This document shows positions 8,271 to 15,275 of a DNA stretch of 32,927 nt, piece after piece. Source of the DNA: CAZXCQ01 sp964639275 (GTDB lineage: Bacteria > Desulfobacterota > DSM-4660 > Desulfatiglandales > Desulfatiglandaceae); contig CAZXCQ010000030.1 of NCBI GenBank assembly GCA_964639275.1, positions 1 to 32,927 of the forward strand, given 5' to 3'. Each line of letters begins with the position of its first letter. Positions within the stretch are counted from its first letter, which is position 1. The notes below the pieces were generated by a model. That model was given only the letters and a program-made list of their open reading frames with translations, ran no database searches and had not been told where the DNA came from. Both the position numbers and the translations under genes were made by a program.

Positions 8271-9163
8271 TATCTAAGAATCAGCACAGAGGCATTGCTG
8301 GCCTTAATCAGCCTATTCACTTTTCCCCGGGGAAAGACCTTCTCCAATATGGATTTCTTTCCCAGGCTCAAGGCTATCAGGCCCCGCCGTGCCTCCTGCG
8401 AAACAAAGGCGTCTAGCGAAGAGAGCTCGACCAGTTCTATCCATGGGTCGGTCTTCCGTGACGTATAATACCTCAGGATGGAATCTATTCCCCTTTCAAC
8501 GTCGGTCCTGAGGTTTCCCCCTTCTGCCAATCCCACAATCAGCAGTCTGGCTTGATACAGTGTTACGAGCTGGTTGATCATTTCAAGAGATTGCTGGCTC
8601 ACCCTATTATGGTCCAGGCAACAGACGATCCTTTCGATCCTTTTCTCTTCTTTCACCACAAGCACCGAACAGGCAGCCTCATTGGCTACTTTTTGGGGCA
8701 CACTGATGCCCTCTTCCCATTCGCATCCTCTTTTAGTGTTGCAGCCCAGCATGATGAGATCACTTTCCTCTTCCTGGGCCTCTCTAAGGATCCCTCTGAC
8801 CGGATTGCCCACTCTTATGCGGGCCTTGAGGCTTTTTTTTGCACTCTTGGCAACATATAGCTCTTCCCAGACGCCTTTTCTGAGCTCGATCAATTCATAA
8901 CCAAATTCACGTTGGATATATGGGCAATCTCCTTCCTTGAAATGATCGAGGAAGCTCTCACGATAATCGGAAAGCGCACGGGGCAGAGGGTCATCAAGAT
9001 GCCACTCTGGCGATGCTGCACCTGAACCCCTCTCCTTTGAGGCCATCTTTGACTGCAAACCCAGAAGGGTGACATCTGCCCAGGTATTGGCTGCCAGTCT
9101 GACCACCTGCCTTACTGTATGGGCACTGTACGGATGGCGGTCCACCGCTACAAGGATTCTCAT
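8270..9163 (-). CDS. Double-domain universal stress protein (intact copy of the 671-818 remnant)
   Basis: This 297-residue protein has two UspA-like domains: residues 1 to about 168, starting MRILVAVDRHPYSAHT, and about 175-297, starting RIERIVCCLDHN. The terminal strand ASVLILR is typical for the fold. The nucleotide-binding loop is degenerate (LGCNTKRGCEWEE in domain 1; LSLGKKSILEKVFPRGK in domain 2), so ATP binding is doubtful. A GGGAGG ribosome binding site precedes the ATG. Its stop overlaps the start of the histidine kinase of the downstream module, so this gene bridges the two duplicated modules. It is the reference sequence that identifies the pseudogene. Confidence 0.88.
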   Translation of the reverse strand: MRILVAVDRHPYSAHTVRQVVRLAANTWADVTLLGLQSKMASKERGSGAASPEWHLDDPLPRALSDYRESFLDHFKEGDCPYIQREFGYELIELRKGVWEELYVAKSAKKSLKARIRVGNPVRGILREAQEEESDLIMLGCNTKRGCEWEEGISVPQKVANEAACSVLVVKEEKRIERIVCCLDHNRVSQQSLEMINQLVTLYQARLLIVGLAEGGNLRTDVERGIDSILRYYTSRKTDPWIELVELSSLDAFVSQEARRGLIALSLGKKSILEKVFPRGKVNRLIKASNASVLILR

Positions 9164-9194
9164 ATCGGCCTCCCTAGATTCTTGCTTGGACTTT

Positions 9195-10031
9195 CTACTG
9201 CTTGCACAGGAGAACAGCTGATGGCACCCGGCTCAACAATTCGAGCAATGGGCTCCTCTTGCGCATCGGCCGAGGTAGGCAGGATATAACCAGGCCATAC
9301 TCATTCAGGGCATCGGCTATTTGTGTCGGGGTATCCTGGGCCGTACGGATTTGTTCAGAAAACCACCCGCCTGCTGCAAGCATCTCTTTTGCAGCCCCCG
9401 CGACCCTGTCTGGTTCCCCCTGCTCCAAGACGGAGCCGTCCTCCTTCTTCCTTTCGATACCTGTTCTCGAGGCTTCTTGAAATCTTAAACAGAGCAGATC
9501 AACCTGCACATCCGCCCCCTCAAAGACCTTTAGAAAGGTCGATATCAGGGGCCGAAAATCCCTATGGTCTTCCAGGAGAAGAACCACCCTTTTTGGGGTT
9601 ACCAGGTTTTTCACCACAATGATTGGACAAGGGGTCTGGCTGTAAAGTCGCGACCGGATTTTTTGATGAAAAGCCCCTGCATCAAAGGAAAATAGAACCC
9701 CTTCCATAAAGAGGTCATAAGTTTCCTTACCCATTTCACGCAGGATCTCCTCCTCACGGTTACCCACTGCCACCCTGAGCCCGCCCCGTGCGGGAAATGA
9801 AGCCATTTCAGCATTGATAAGGCGGGAAATTTCTCCCCGGGACGTATCCAATAATCCCTTCTCCCAGGTCTGGCGCACCCACCCGGCCCCGGGAGGTCGG
9901 CCTTGATCTTCAGACGCTTCCACATGGATGGCTTGGAGGTGCATCTCGGTCATCTTTGCCAAGCCACAGGCATACCTGAGTGCGATACGGGAGGCCAGGT
10001 CGGTATCCAGGTAAATAAGTGTCTTGATCAT
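9195..10031 (-). CDS. Double-domain universal stress protein (paralogue 2)
   Basis: This 278-residue protein is collinear with the one at 850-1686 and has the same length; both begin MI-TL and end LLSRVPSA-LLCKQ. The start chosen at 10031 (MIKTLIYLDTD) matches the paralogue and follows a GAAGATG context. An open frame extends further upstream but reads into the preceding receiver gene and has no support. The two Usp halves are about 1-147 and 148-278. Conservation with the paralogue is highest at GWVRQTWEKGLLDT, RPLISTFLKVFEGA and the C-terminus; the linker around residues 205-225 is variable and charged. It is co-transcribed with the receiver upstream and the 297-residue Usp downstream. Confidence 0.87.
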   Translation of the reverse strand: MIKTLIYLDTDLASRIALRYACGLAKMTEMHLQAIHVEASEDQGRPPGAGWVRQTWEKGLLDTSRGEISRLINAEMASFPARGGLRVAVGNREEEILREMGKETYDLFMEGVLFSFDAGAFHQKIRSRLYSQTPCPIIVVKNLVTPKRVVLLLEDHRDFRPLISTFLKVFEGADVQVDLLCLRFQEASRTGIERKKEDGSVLEQGEPDRVAGAAKEMLAAGGWFSEQIRTAQDTPTQIADALNEYGLVISCLPRPMRKRSPLLELLSRVPSAVLLCKQ

Positions 10032-10083
10032 CTTCCTTCTCCGCCCAAAATTTTCCTTGCCGAGTCTCCAGAAGCCAGCGCCT

Positions 10084-10476
10084 CTAAGCCTTCTGGTCTT
10101 CCTCCCTGAGTGCATCAGCTGCCTTTTCAATAGCAGTTCGCATCTCTTTGAGTTTAAAGGGCTTTGCGATAAAATCGAAGGCACCCTTGGTCAGGGACTC
10201 CCTGGCCACTTCCAGGGTGGCGTATCCAGTGATCATTATCACTTTGGTCCTTTTAGATCTTGCCGTTACCCCTTCCAAGACCTGGATGCCATCTATCTTG
10301 TCCATGCGGATATCGGTCACCACAATATCAAACTCCTTTGCCGCGATCCGCTCCAACGCCCTATAAGGGTCAACGAAAATCTCGACCTGATGGCCTTTCT
10401 TTTCAAGTGCTGGCCTGAGGCGCTCGCCGACAATAGGCTCATCATCCAGGACAAGTATATCCAGTCGATCGTCCAT
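10084..10476 (-). CDS. Single-domain response regulator (CheY-like receiver), copy B
   Basis: This 130-residue stand-alone receiver has the acidic pocket in LVLDDEP, phosphoacceptor D55 (VVTDIRM), switch Thr in MITGYAT and the invariant Lys in AKPFK, with no output domain. A GGGAGG sequence 12 bp before the ATG is the ribosome binding site. It is strongly similar to copy A (shared LDDEPIVG.RL, TGYAT.E.ARESL.KGA.DFIAKPF). It lies 61 bp downstream of the TauE copy B stop and is followed by the double-domain Usp at 9195-10031. Its partner kinase is probably the one at 15262-16683, alone or together with copy A's kinase. Confidence 0.92.
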   Translation of the reverse strand: MDDRLDILVLDDEPIVGERLRPALEKKGHQVEIFVDPYRALERIAAKEFDIVVTDIRMDKIDGIQVLEGVTARSKRTKVIMITGYATLEVARESLTKGAFDFIAKPFKLKEMRTAIEKAADALREEDQKA

Positions 10477-10537
10477 CTCTCTTCCTCCCTTTGAGTTGAG
10501 ATCTCATCCCCCATACCTGAACCTCGACCAAAAGCGG

Positions 10538-11653
10538 TCAGGTCCCTGTCTCGGCCTGTAAGACGGTGGGTTCTCTGATGACCTGCAAGGTCTTTTGGAC
10601 CCCCCTTCTCTGTCGATATGCCCTGATGACATAAAACAGAATGACAAGGCAACCCGTGATTCCGCTGGCAAAGAGGAAAAACTTGCTGACCATATTGAAG
10701 TAATGGTCGTACCCCGCGGACAGGTTGAGATGGCCTAACTGGCGCAAGTATATGGGAATTGCAATGATCCGGCTTATGACGCACAGGAGAATAATCAGAC
10801 TGGTCACCAGACGAATGATCTTTTCATTGACCACCTTCACCCCATAAACCCCTAGATAGATGCCTACCAATGAGCCCAAATAAAGGAGCATGGTTAATCT
10901 TATATCCACAAATCCCTGATAGGCGTAGCTCAGTGCCCCGTATGCGCCCATAAACATGGCCAGAAAGAGCTCCGTTCCTGTAGCCACGGCCGTAGGTACA
11001 CCAAAAACATAGATCATGGCTGGCACCCCGATAAATCCCCCCACCCCGATTGTACCGGCCAAATACCCGGTTGCGGTACCCACAACCAGAAGGACCCAGA
11101 GACTGACCTTTGTATCGGCCACCCGAAAGTTGATCATCGGCGGGAGGTTAAGGCGTGCCAGGAAGTCGGCAATCCTTTTGGAAGGTCCGGCGCCATCCTT
11201 ACCCAGACGAGAGGTCTTGATCAGGTCGCGAAGCATGGACACGGCTACCCCCAGGAGGATTGTGGCAAACACGATGCTGATATAAAGGTTTGCGCCGGCC
11301 CCTTTTGCCTCGCCGTGGCCTGCGCCTCCCCTGAAGAGCTTGCTGGTAATCCAAACGGCCAGCTGAATGCCCACGACCGCGGTACCCAAAATAAAGACCG
11401 CCAGCTTTTTGTCCACATTTCCGGCCTCACCGTGCTTTCGGGACCCGACCATGGCCTTCCCAAATTTGTGGGTGATATTGCTGGCCACTGCCACGACCCC
11501 TTCTACCCCCAGATTCATCATTCCTGGCGTCATAAAAAAGGCACCGCCACTACCGATAAAGCCACTCAAAACGCCCCCAATAAACCCCAGCAGCACCACC
11601 TGAAGGGCCATATCCGGACTGATTTGGAGAAACTGGACGATGATATGGTGCAT
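10538..11653 (-). CDS. TauE/SafE family anion permease, copy B
   Basis: This 371-residue permease has two four-helix halves marked by FIGSGGAFFMTPGM (about residue 33) and TIGVGGFIGVPAM (about residue 205), followed by an additional C-terminal helix and a basic tail (YRQRRGVQK). The start at 11653 is set by an AAAGGAGG site five bases upstream. The frame is open for another 59 codons upstream, but that stretch overlaps the preceding gene and is not membrane-like. It is longer than copy A (309 residues), mainly in loops and at the C-terminus. It lies 20 bp after the kinase-like/BON membrane protein, so the two are probably translated from one message. The substrate, likely a small sulfur or carboxylate anion, is not determinable. 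Confidence 0.9.
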   Translation of the reverse strand: MHHIIVQFLQISPDMALQVVLLGFIGGVLSGFIGSGGAFFMTPGMMNLGVEGVVAVASNITHKFGKAMVGSRKHGEAGNVDKKLAVFILGTAVVGIQLAVWITSKLFRGGAGHGEAKGAGANLYISIVFATILLGVAVSMLRDLIKTSRLGKDGAGPSKRIADFLARLNLPPMINFRVADTKVSLWVLLVVGTATGYLAGTIGVGGFIGVPAMIYVFGVPTAVATGTELFLAMFMGAYGALSYAYQGFVDIRLTMLLYLGSLVGIYLGVYGVKVVNEKIIRLVTSLIILLCVISRIIAIPIYLRQLGHLNLSAGYDHYFNMVSKFFLFASGITGCLVILFYVIRAYRQRRGVQKTLQVIREPTVLQAETGT

Positions 11654-11673
11654 TTTTGCCTCCTTTTGTGGAA

Positions 11674-13194
11674 TCAGTCGATCCCGATCAGCTTTAGTAG
11701 CAGACCAGTAACAGTGCCATAGCTGTATGCAATAAAAGGGACGAAAAGGGCCACGCCCACTGAGGTCAGCCATTTGTATTTTTCGTGGACCTCCCCCCCG
11801 AGAAAATTCAAAATGGGGGCCTGGAAACAAAAGATCAATGTGTAAACACCCGCGACCAGGATGGCAAAGGCCAGGAGTTTTGCCGCCTGCCTCTTGCCGA
11901 AAAGGAAACGGGACTTCATCTCATCAGCGGTGATGACTGGCGTCTTGAAGCTCTCCCGGAGGGCAAGCGCCAGCTCCCGGGTCTGTCGCATCCTTGCCTC
12001 ATGCCCTTTGTCAAGGAACAGATCCCCAAGTACGACGAGAGAAGAGTTTCTGCCTCCTTTCATGGTTTCAATGATCTCATCGCGGGCCCCGTAAACCGTG
12101 TGTCCGCCCGCGGAACGTCCGATTGAGATCAGTTCCTCCAGCGTCTGGGCTAACCCCCTATCATTCTCTGACGTCTCTGGACCATCGTCTTCTACTCCCC
12201 CTGTGTAAATTTCTGCCTCATGGTTTTGAGCTGGTGGGACATCCCTGTCAGAAAATGGGCTTGGCCCGCTTTGGCTAATCGTGCTGTGGGGGGCCACACG
12301 CAAAAGCTCTACGGCCGCTCCCCAGCGCTGGGCCAATTGACAGATCTGTCCGTAGCTCTCGGATTCAGGGGTAAACCTCTCTTGAACCCACAAAATATTG
12401 CTCTCCGCCATGGTACACAGGATCTCTTTACATCCCTCAAGCCCCTGCAGGACTTCTGAAATGGCCTCGGCTGCCCTCTCCTGCCGGGGCATATAGGTTA
12501 TTGTAACCACACCGCCAACGGCTCGAACACCGAGGTCAAGGTTCTTGGTGCGCTCGTCGGTGCCAAGCCGCACCTTGGCCCTGGCTGCCAGATGGAGATC
12601 ATCCATTTCTCTTAGACTGGCCTGGGTGGGCTGGAATTCGGGTAACCCGGCCATACTGTACAAGGCCGTAGATACATTTGAGATGCTGATGTTCTGGAAA
12701 TTGATGAAAAAGTCGTACTGGCGGGGATCAATCCGGTCCACTTGGTGGACGTATCGCACCCATTTGTCAAAGTCTTCGTCCAATTGATCCAGATAACTTT
12801 CTGCCTTATCTCTTGAGAGGTTCACATCCTTCATAGCATTTTCTATCCGGATCTCCTTCGGGGTTACCAATCCGACCCGAAGCCTGTGACTGACTCCCGG
12901 CAAGAGAAGGTGACCTGCCCGTCCCTGGTATATCAGGTTTCCCTCCGCTCCCCTCTCGCATAGGATCGCGGTAATAAAGGCGAGGTAAAGCTCCTTTTCA
13001 CGCGCCAGCCTCTCGTGGAGCACGGGCGACTTTATGATAGAGGTCTCAAGTCTTCCCAATCTTATTCCTTGCTCCCTTGCCAGCTCCGCCAGTTCTTCGC
13101 GGTTCAGTGCTGGCCAGCCCGTCTTACGGGTCAGGCTCGATGCCAGCTCCTTACCGACACTATGCGCCGCACTTGAGATCATGATGATAGGCAT
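11674..13194 (-). CDS. Cytidylate kinase-like / BON / two-TM multidomain protein
   Basis: This 506-residue protein shows several parts in order. Residues 1 to about 200 resemble the cytidylate kinase-like family: MPIIMISSAAHSVGKELASS at the P-loop position, then NREEL, an acidic/helical LID-like region and YDFFINF. Residues about 215-265 form a BON-like unit (NLDLGVRAVGGVVTITYMPR...GLEGCKEI). A Usp-like stretch follows (about 268-425), interrupted by an acidic low-complexity linker (about 310-345). Two transmembrane helices occupy about 435-500. The P-loop lacks the first glycine of GxxxxGK, so nucleotide phosphorylation is doubtful. ATG follows AGGGGG. It sits between a Usp and TauE in a sigma-54-controlled operon; it may be a membrane-tethered nucleotide or stress sensor, which is inference. 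Confidence 0.7.
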   Translation of the reverse strand: MPIIMISSAAHSVGKELASSLTRKTGWPALNREELAELAREQGIRLGRLETSIIKSPVLHERLAREKELYLAFITAILCERGAEGNLIYQGRAGHLLLPGVSHRLRVGLVTPKEIRIENAMKDVNLSRDKAESYLDQLDEDFDKWVRYVHQVDRIDPRQYDFFINFQNISISNVSTALYSMAGLPEFQPTQASLREMDDLHLAARAKVRLGTDERTKNLDLGVRAVGGVVTITYMPRQERAAEAISEVLQGLEGCKEILCTMAESNILWVQERFTPESESYGQICQLAQRWGAAVELLRVAPHSTISQSGPSPFSDRDVPPAQNHEAEIYTGGVEDDGPETSENDRGLAQTLEELISIGRSAGGHTVYGARDEIIETMKGGRNSSLVVLGDLFLDKGHEARMRQTRELALALRESFKTPVITADEMKSRFLFGKRQAAKLLAFAILVAGVYTLIFCFQAPILNFLGGEVHEKYKWLTSVGVALFVPFIAYSYGTVTGLLLKLIGID

Positions 13195-13212
13195 TGCTAA
13201 CCCCCTTCCTCA

Positions 13213-13614
13213 TTAGAGATAACGGACGTTATCTTTTTCTCTCACCTGGATGATTTGAATAGGTACCCGGCACCTGACCCGGATCAGGGATTGCGCAATT
13301 TGCTGGTCGTTCCCTCCAAATACCACGAGGTCGATATCTTCTTGCGTGAGTAAGCCCAACACCTCCTCCTCGATCTGCCCCCGCCCGATGTGATAAGATA
13401 CGCCCAGACCTTCTTGGGAGGCGCTGTTAATCAAGTCCAGGAGGGCATTTTGTATCCAGCCTTCCATTTCGCTATCACTTCCAGCCTCACCGGACTCAAT
13501 CCTGAGGATGATAACCTTGGCCTGCATCCTTTCCGCCAAGGCCAGCGCATGATACACGCCTGTTAGGTCTTTGTTCTTGAGACAAAGGGGAACAAGGATC
13601 TTCTTTTGACTCAC
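13213..13614 (-). CDS. Single-domain universal stress protein
   Basis: This is a single UspA-like domain of 133 residues from the GTG at 13614: strand 1 is KKILVPLCL, then a helix with YHALALAERM, KVIILRIE, a central acidic stretch (SGEAGSDSEMEGW), GRGQIEEEV, DLVVFGGNDQQIAQSLI and a closing PIQIIQV. An ATG 39 bases upstream (13653) also opens the frame. However, the predicted sigma-54 promoter puts transcription start at about 13656, which would leave that ATG leaderless. The GTG has a GGAGGGG site ahead of it and puts the first beta-strand at the usual place. It is the first gene of the predicted sigma-54 operon that continues with the kinase-like/BON protein and TauE. Confidence 0.75.
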   Translation of the reverse strand: MSQKKILVPLCLKNKDLTGVYHALALAERMQAKVIILRIESGEAGSDSEMEGWIQNALLDLINSASQEGLGVSYHIGRGQIEEEVLGLLTQEDIDLVVFGGNDQQIAQSLIRVRCRVPIQIIQVREKDNVRYL

Positions 13615-13664
13615 CACTTCTCTGGCCCCTCCATTGCCATACTCCTTGGTCACTCCCCACGCGC

Positions 13665-13681
13665 TAACAAGATGTGTGCCA
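13665..13681 (-). promoter_or_regulatory. Sigma-54 (-24/-12) promoter
   Basis: The minus strand reads TGGCACACATCTTGTTA, against the consensus TGGCAC-N5-TTGCW. The -24 element is perfect and the spacing exact; the -12 element has TTGT for TTGC. Predicted transcription start is about 13656. An NtrC-family activator gene with the sigma-54 contact motif lies just upstream, and candidate activator and IHF sites are correctly placed. Confidence 0.7.
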
Positions 13682-13700
13682 AACTACTTTTATGCAAAAT

Positions 13701-13713
13701 TATCAGCATCTTA
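13701..13713. promoter_or_regulatory. IHF binding site
   Basis: The plus strand reads TATCAGCATCTTA, an exact match to the IHF consensus WATCARNNNNTTR. It is centred about 50 bp upstream of the predicted start, between the sigma-54 promoter and the activator sites, where IHF bends DNA in enhancer-dependent promoters. A 13-base degenerate consensus can occur by chance, so the placement is the main support. Confidence 0.5.
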
Positions 13714-13747
13714 TCCCATAATTCCACCCGGGAGACACCCAGTAAAC

Positions 13748-13762
13748 GTTCCAAACTGAAAC
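13748..13762. promoter_or_regulatory. Upstream activator site 1 (GTTTCA-N3-TGAAAC type)
   Basis: GTTCCA-AAC-TGAAAC is an inverted repeat with one mismatch to the ideal GTTTCA-N3-TGAAAC. It is centred about 99 bp upstream of the predicted sigma-54 start. The same motif recurs 80 bp further upstream, and Fis-type HTH activators bind palindromes of this kind. The likely ligand is the adjacent NtrC-like regulator. Confidence 0.55.
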
Positions 13763-13827
13763 AATACCCGGGCACACCAAGGGATAGATGGTCTTTTTTT
13801 GAATGAAAACAAGTAGTTCTATTGAGT

Positions 13828-13842
13828 GTTTCAAAGTGAAAA
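13828..13842. promoter_or_regulatory. Upstream activator site 2 (GTTTCA-N3-TGAAAC type)
   Basis: GTTTCA-AAG-TGAAAA has one mismatch to the same inverted repeat as site 1. It is centred about 179 bp upstream of the predicted start. A further GTTTCA half-site lies at 13877-13882. The stretch between the NtrC gene stop (13911) and the Usp start holds only these elements; I see no small gene in it. Confidence 0.5.
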
Positions 13843-13910
13843 AAAATAAGGGGGCGAAATACGGCGTTTACGGCAAGTTTCATTGTAGGGTCGGTTGGAC
13901 TTTGATTGGC

Positions 13911-15275
13911 TCATGTTAGGCCAAGGCGTTTCATCTTGCGCCACAGGGTGGTCCGTGGGATCTTTAATATTTCGGCAGCCAGGCCCTTCCTAAAACTGGT
14001 CTGGATCAAGACCTGATGGATATACTCCCTTTCTTTCTCCTCCAGTGAGGGCCAGAGCTGGGTCTCAAGGCTTCTTATGGAAAGTTGCTGGAGATCTTTG
14101 GGCAACTCTTTGGGCCGAATGGTTGCACCATCAGTGAGGGCAACGGTACGTGCAATGATGTTCTCCAATTCTCTTACATTGCCTGGAAAAGGGTAATTGA
14201 GGAGAATCTCCATTGCTTCCTGCTCAACACCGCCAATCTCTTTGCCAAAGGCCTCACCATATTGTGCCAGGAAGTGACGGATAAGAAGCGGGATATCATC
14301 CTTCCTTGACCGTAATGGAGGGAGGGAGATGAGTACAACGTTGAGGCGGTAATAAAGGTCTTCCCGGAACCTCTTATTTTTCACTGCCTTTCTCAGATCC
14401 TGATTGCTGGCCGCGATCAAACGCACGTCTACTGGAATAGGCCTGATCCCCCCCACCCGGAGCAAGGTGCGCTCCTGAACGAAACGCAGGAGCTTGACCT
14501 GCATACTGGAGGGCATCTCTCCAATCTCATCAAGGAAGATTGTACCCCCGTTTGAGGCCTCAAGGAGTCCGATCTTGGTGTCCACCGCCCCGGTGAAGGC
14601 CCCTCTCTCATGGCCAAAGAGCTCGTTAGCAATGAGTTCCTCGGTGAAACCACCGCAGTTGAAAGAGACGAAAGCTTTATCCCTGCGCGCCCCTTGAAAA
14701 TGGAGGGCGCGCGCTACGATTTCTTTACCGGTCCCACTCTCCCCTTGAATAAGGACGTTGCAATTTAGATGGGCAACCTTGTCAATAAGGCGACGGACTT
14801 CCTGGATCGGCAGACTGTGACCGATGAGATCCTGGTGATGCCCTTTCGAAAACAGGGCCTTCTTCAAGGCCTCCTTTTCCCTGACCAGGCCTACCTTTTC
14901 CAGGGCCCGGCCAACCAAGGCCCTGAGTTCAGCCATCTTGATCGGTTTGGTGAGGTAATGGAAGGCCCCCGCCTTGATGGCATCCACGGCCGTGTCTACT
15001 GTACTATAGGCGGTAATGATAATCACCTCGGTCTGAGGGTGGTATTTCTTTATTTCCTTAAGCACCTGCAGACCACTCAGGTCCGGCAGCTTTAGATCGC
15101 ACAGAACCAGATCGAAAGGGACGGTATCCAGTCTCTTGAGGGCCAATCCCCCTTCCAGAAAGGTTTCCACCCGGTAGCTGTCCTTCCTGAGGCCCCGTTC
15201 TATCTCCCGGCAGGCGATCGGCTCATCGTCAATCACGGCCACCCGGGGGCTATTGGTCATCTCAGATCGCTTCAT
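13911..15275 (-). CDS. NtrC-family sigma-54-dependent response regulator
   Basis: This 454-residue protein has three domains. The receiver (about 10-125) has phosphoacceptor D60 in VLCDLKLP. The AAA+ sigma-54 activation domain (about 150-375) has Walker A GESGTGKE, the sigma-54-contacting GAFTGA loop, Walker B TIFLDEIGE and the sensor segments AASNQDL and FREDLYYRLNV. The C-terminal Fis-type HTH (about 415-454) has GLAAEILKIPRTTLWRKMKR. All catalytic and contact residues expected in an active enhancer-binding protein are present. The ATG at 15275 overlaps the end of the kinase gene by 14 bases; a second ATG at 15260 is possible. It should be phosphorylated by the upstream kinase and activate the sigma-54 promoter in the gap that follows. 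Confidence 0.95.
   Translation of the reverse strand: MKRSEMTNSPRVAVIDDEPIACREIERGLRKDSYRVETFLEGGLALKRLDTVPFDLVLCDLKLPDLSGLQVLKEIKKYHPQTEVIIITAYSTVDTAVDAIKAGAFHYLTKPIKMAELRALVGRALEKVGLVREKEALKKALFSKGHHQDLIGHSLPIQEVRRLIDKVAHLNCNVLIQGESGTGKEIVARALHFQGARRDKAFVSFNCGGFTEELIANELFGHERGAFTGAVDTKIGLLEASNGGTIFLDEIGEMPSSMQVKLLRFVQERTLLRVGGIRPIPVDVRLIAASNQDLRKAVKNKRFREDLYYRLNVVLISLPPLRSRKDDIPLLIRHFLAQYGEAFGKEIGGVEQEAMEILLNYPFPGNVRELENIIARTVALTDGATIRPKELPKDLQQLSIRSLETQLWPSLEEKEREYIHQVLIQTSFRKGLAAEILKIPRTTLWRKMKRLGLT

Noticed and set aside
10032..10184. N-terminal extension of the Usp gene by 51 codons
   Set aside because: It reads into the receiver gene, is not present in the paralogue, and the ATG at 10031 aligns with the paralogue's start.
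11654..11830. N-terminal extension of TauE copy B by 59 codons
   Set aside because: It overlaps the preceding membrane-protein gene and is not hydrophobic. The ATG at 11653 has a perfect AAGGAGG site.
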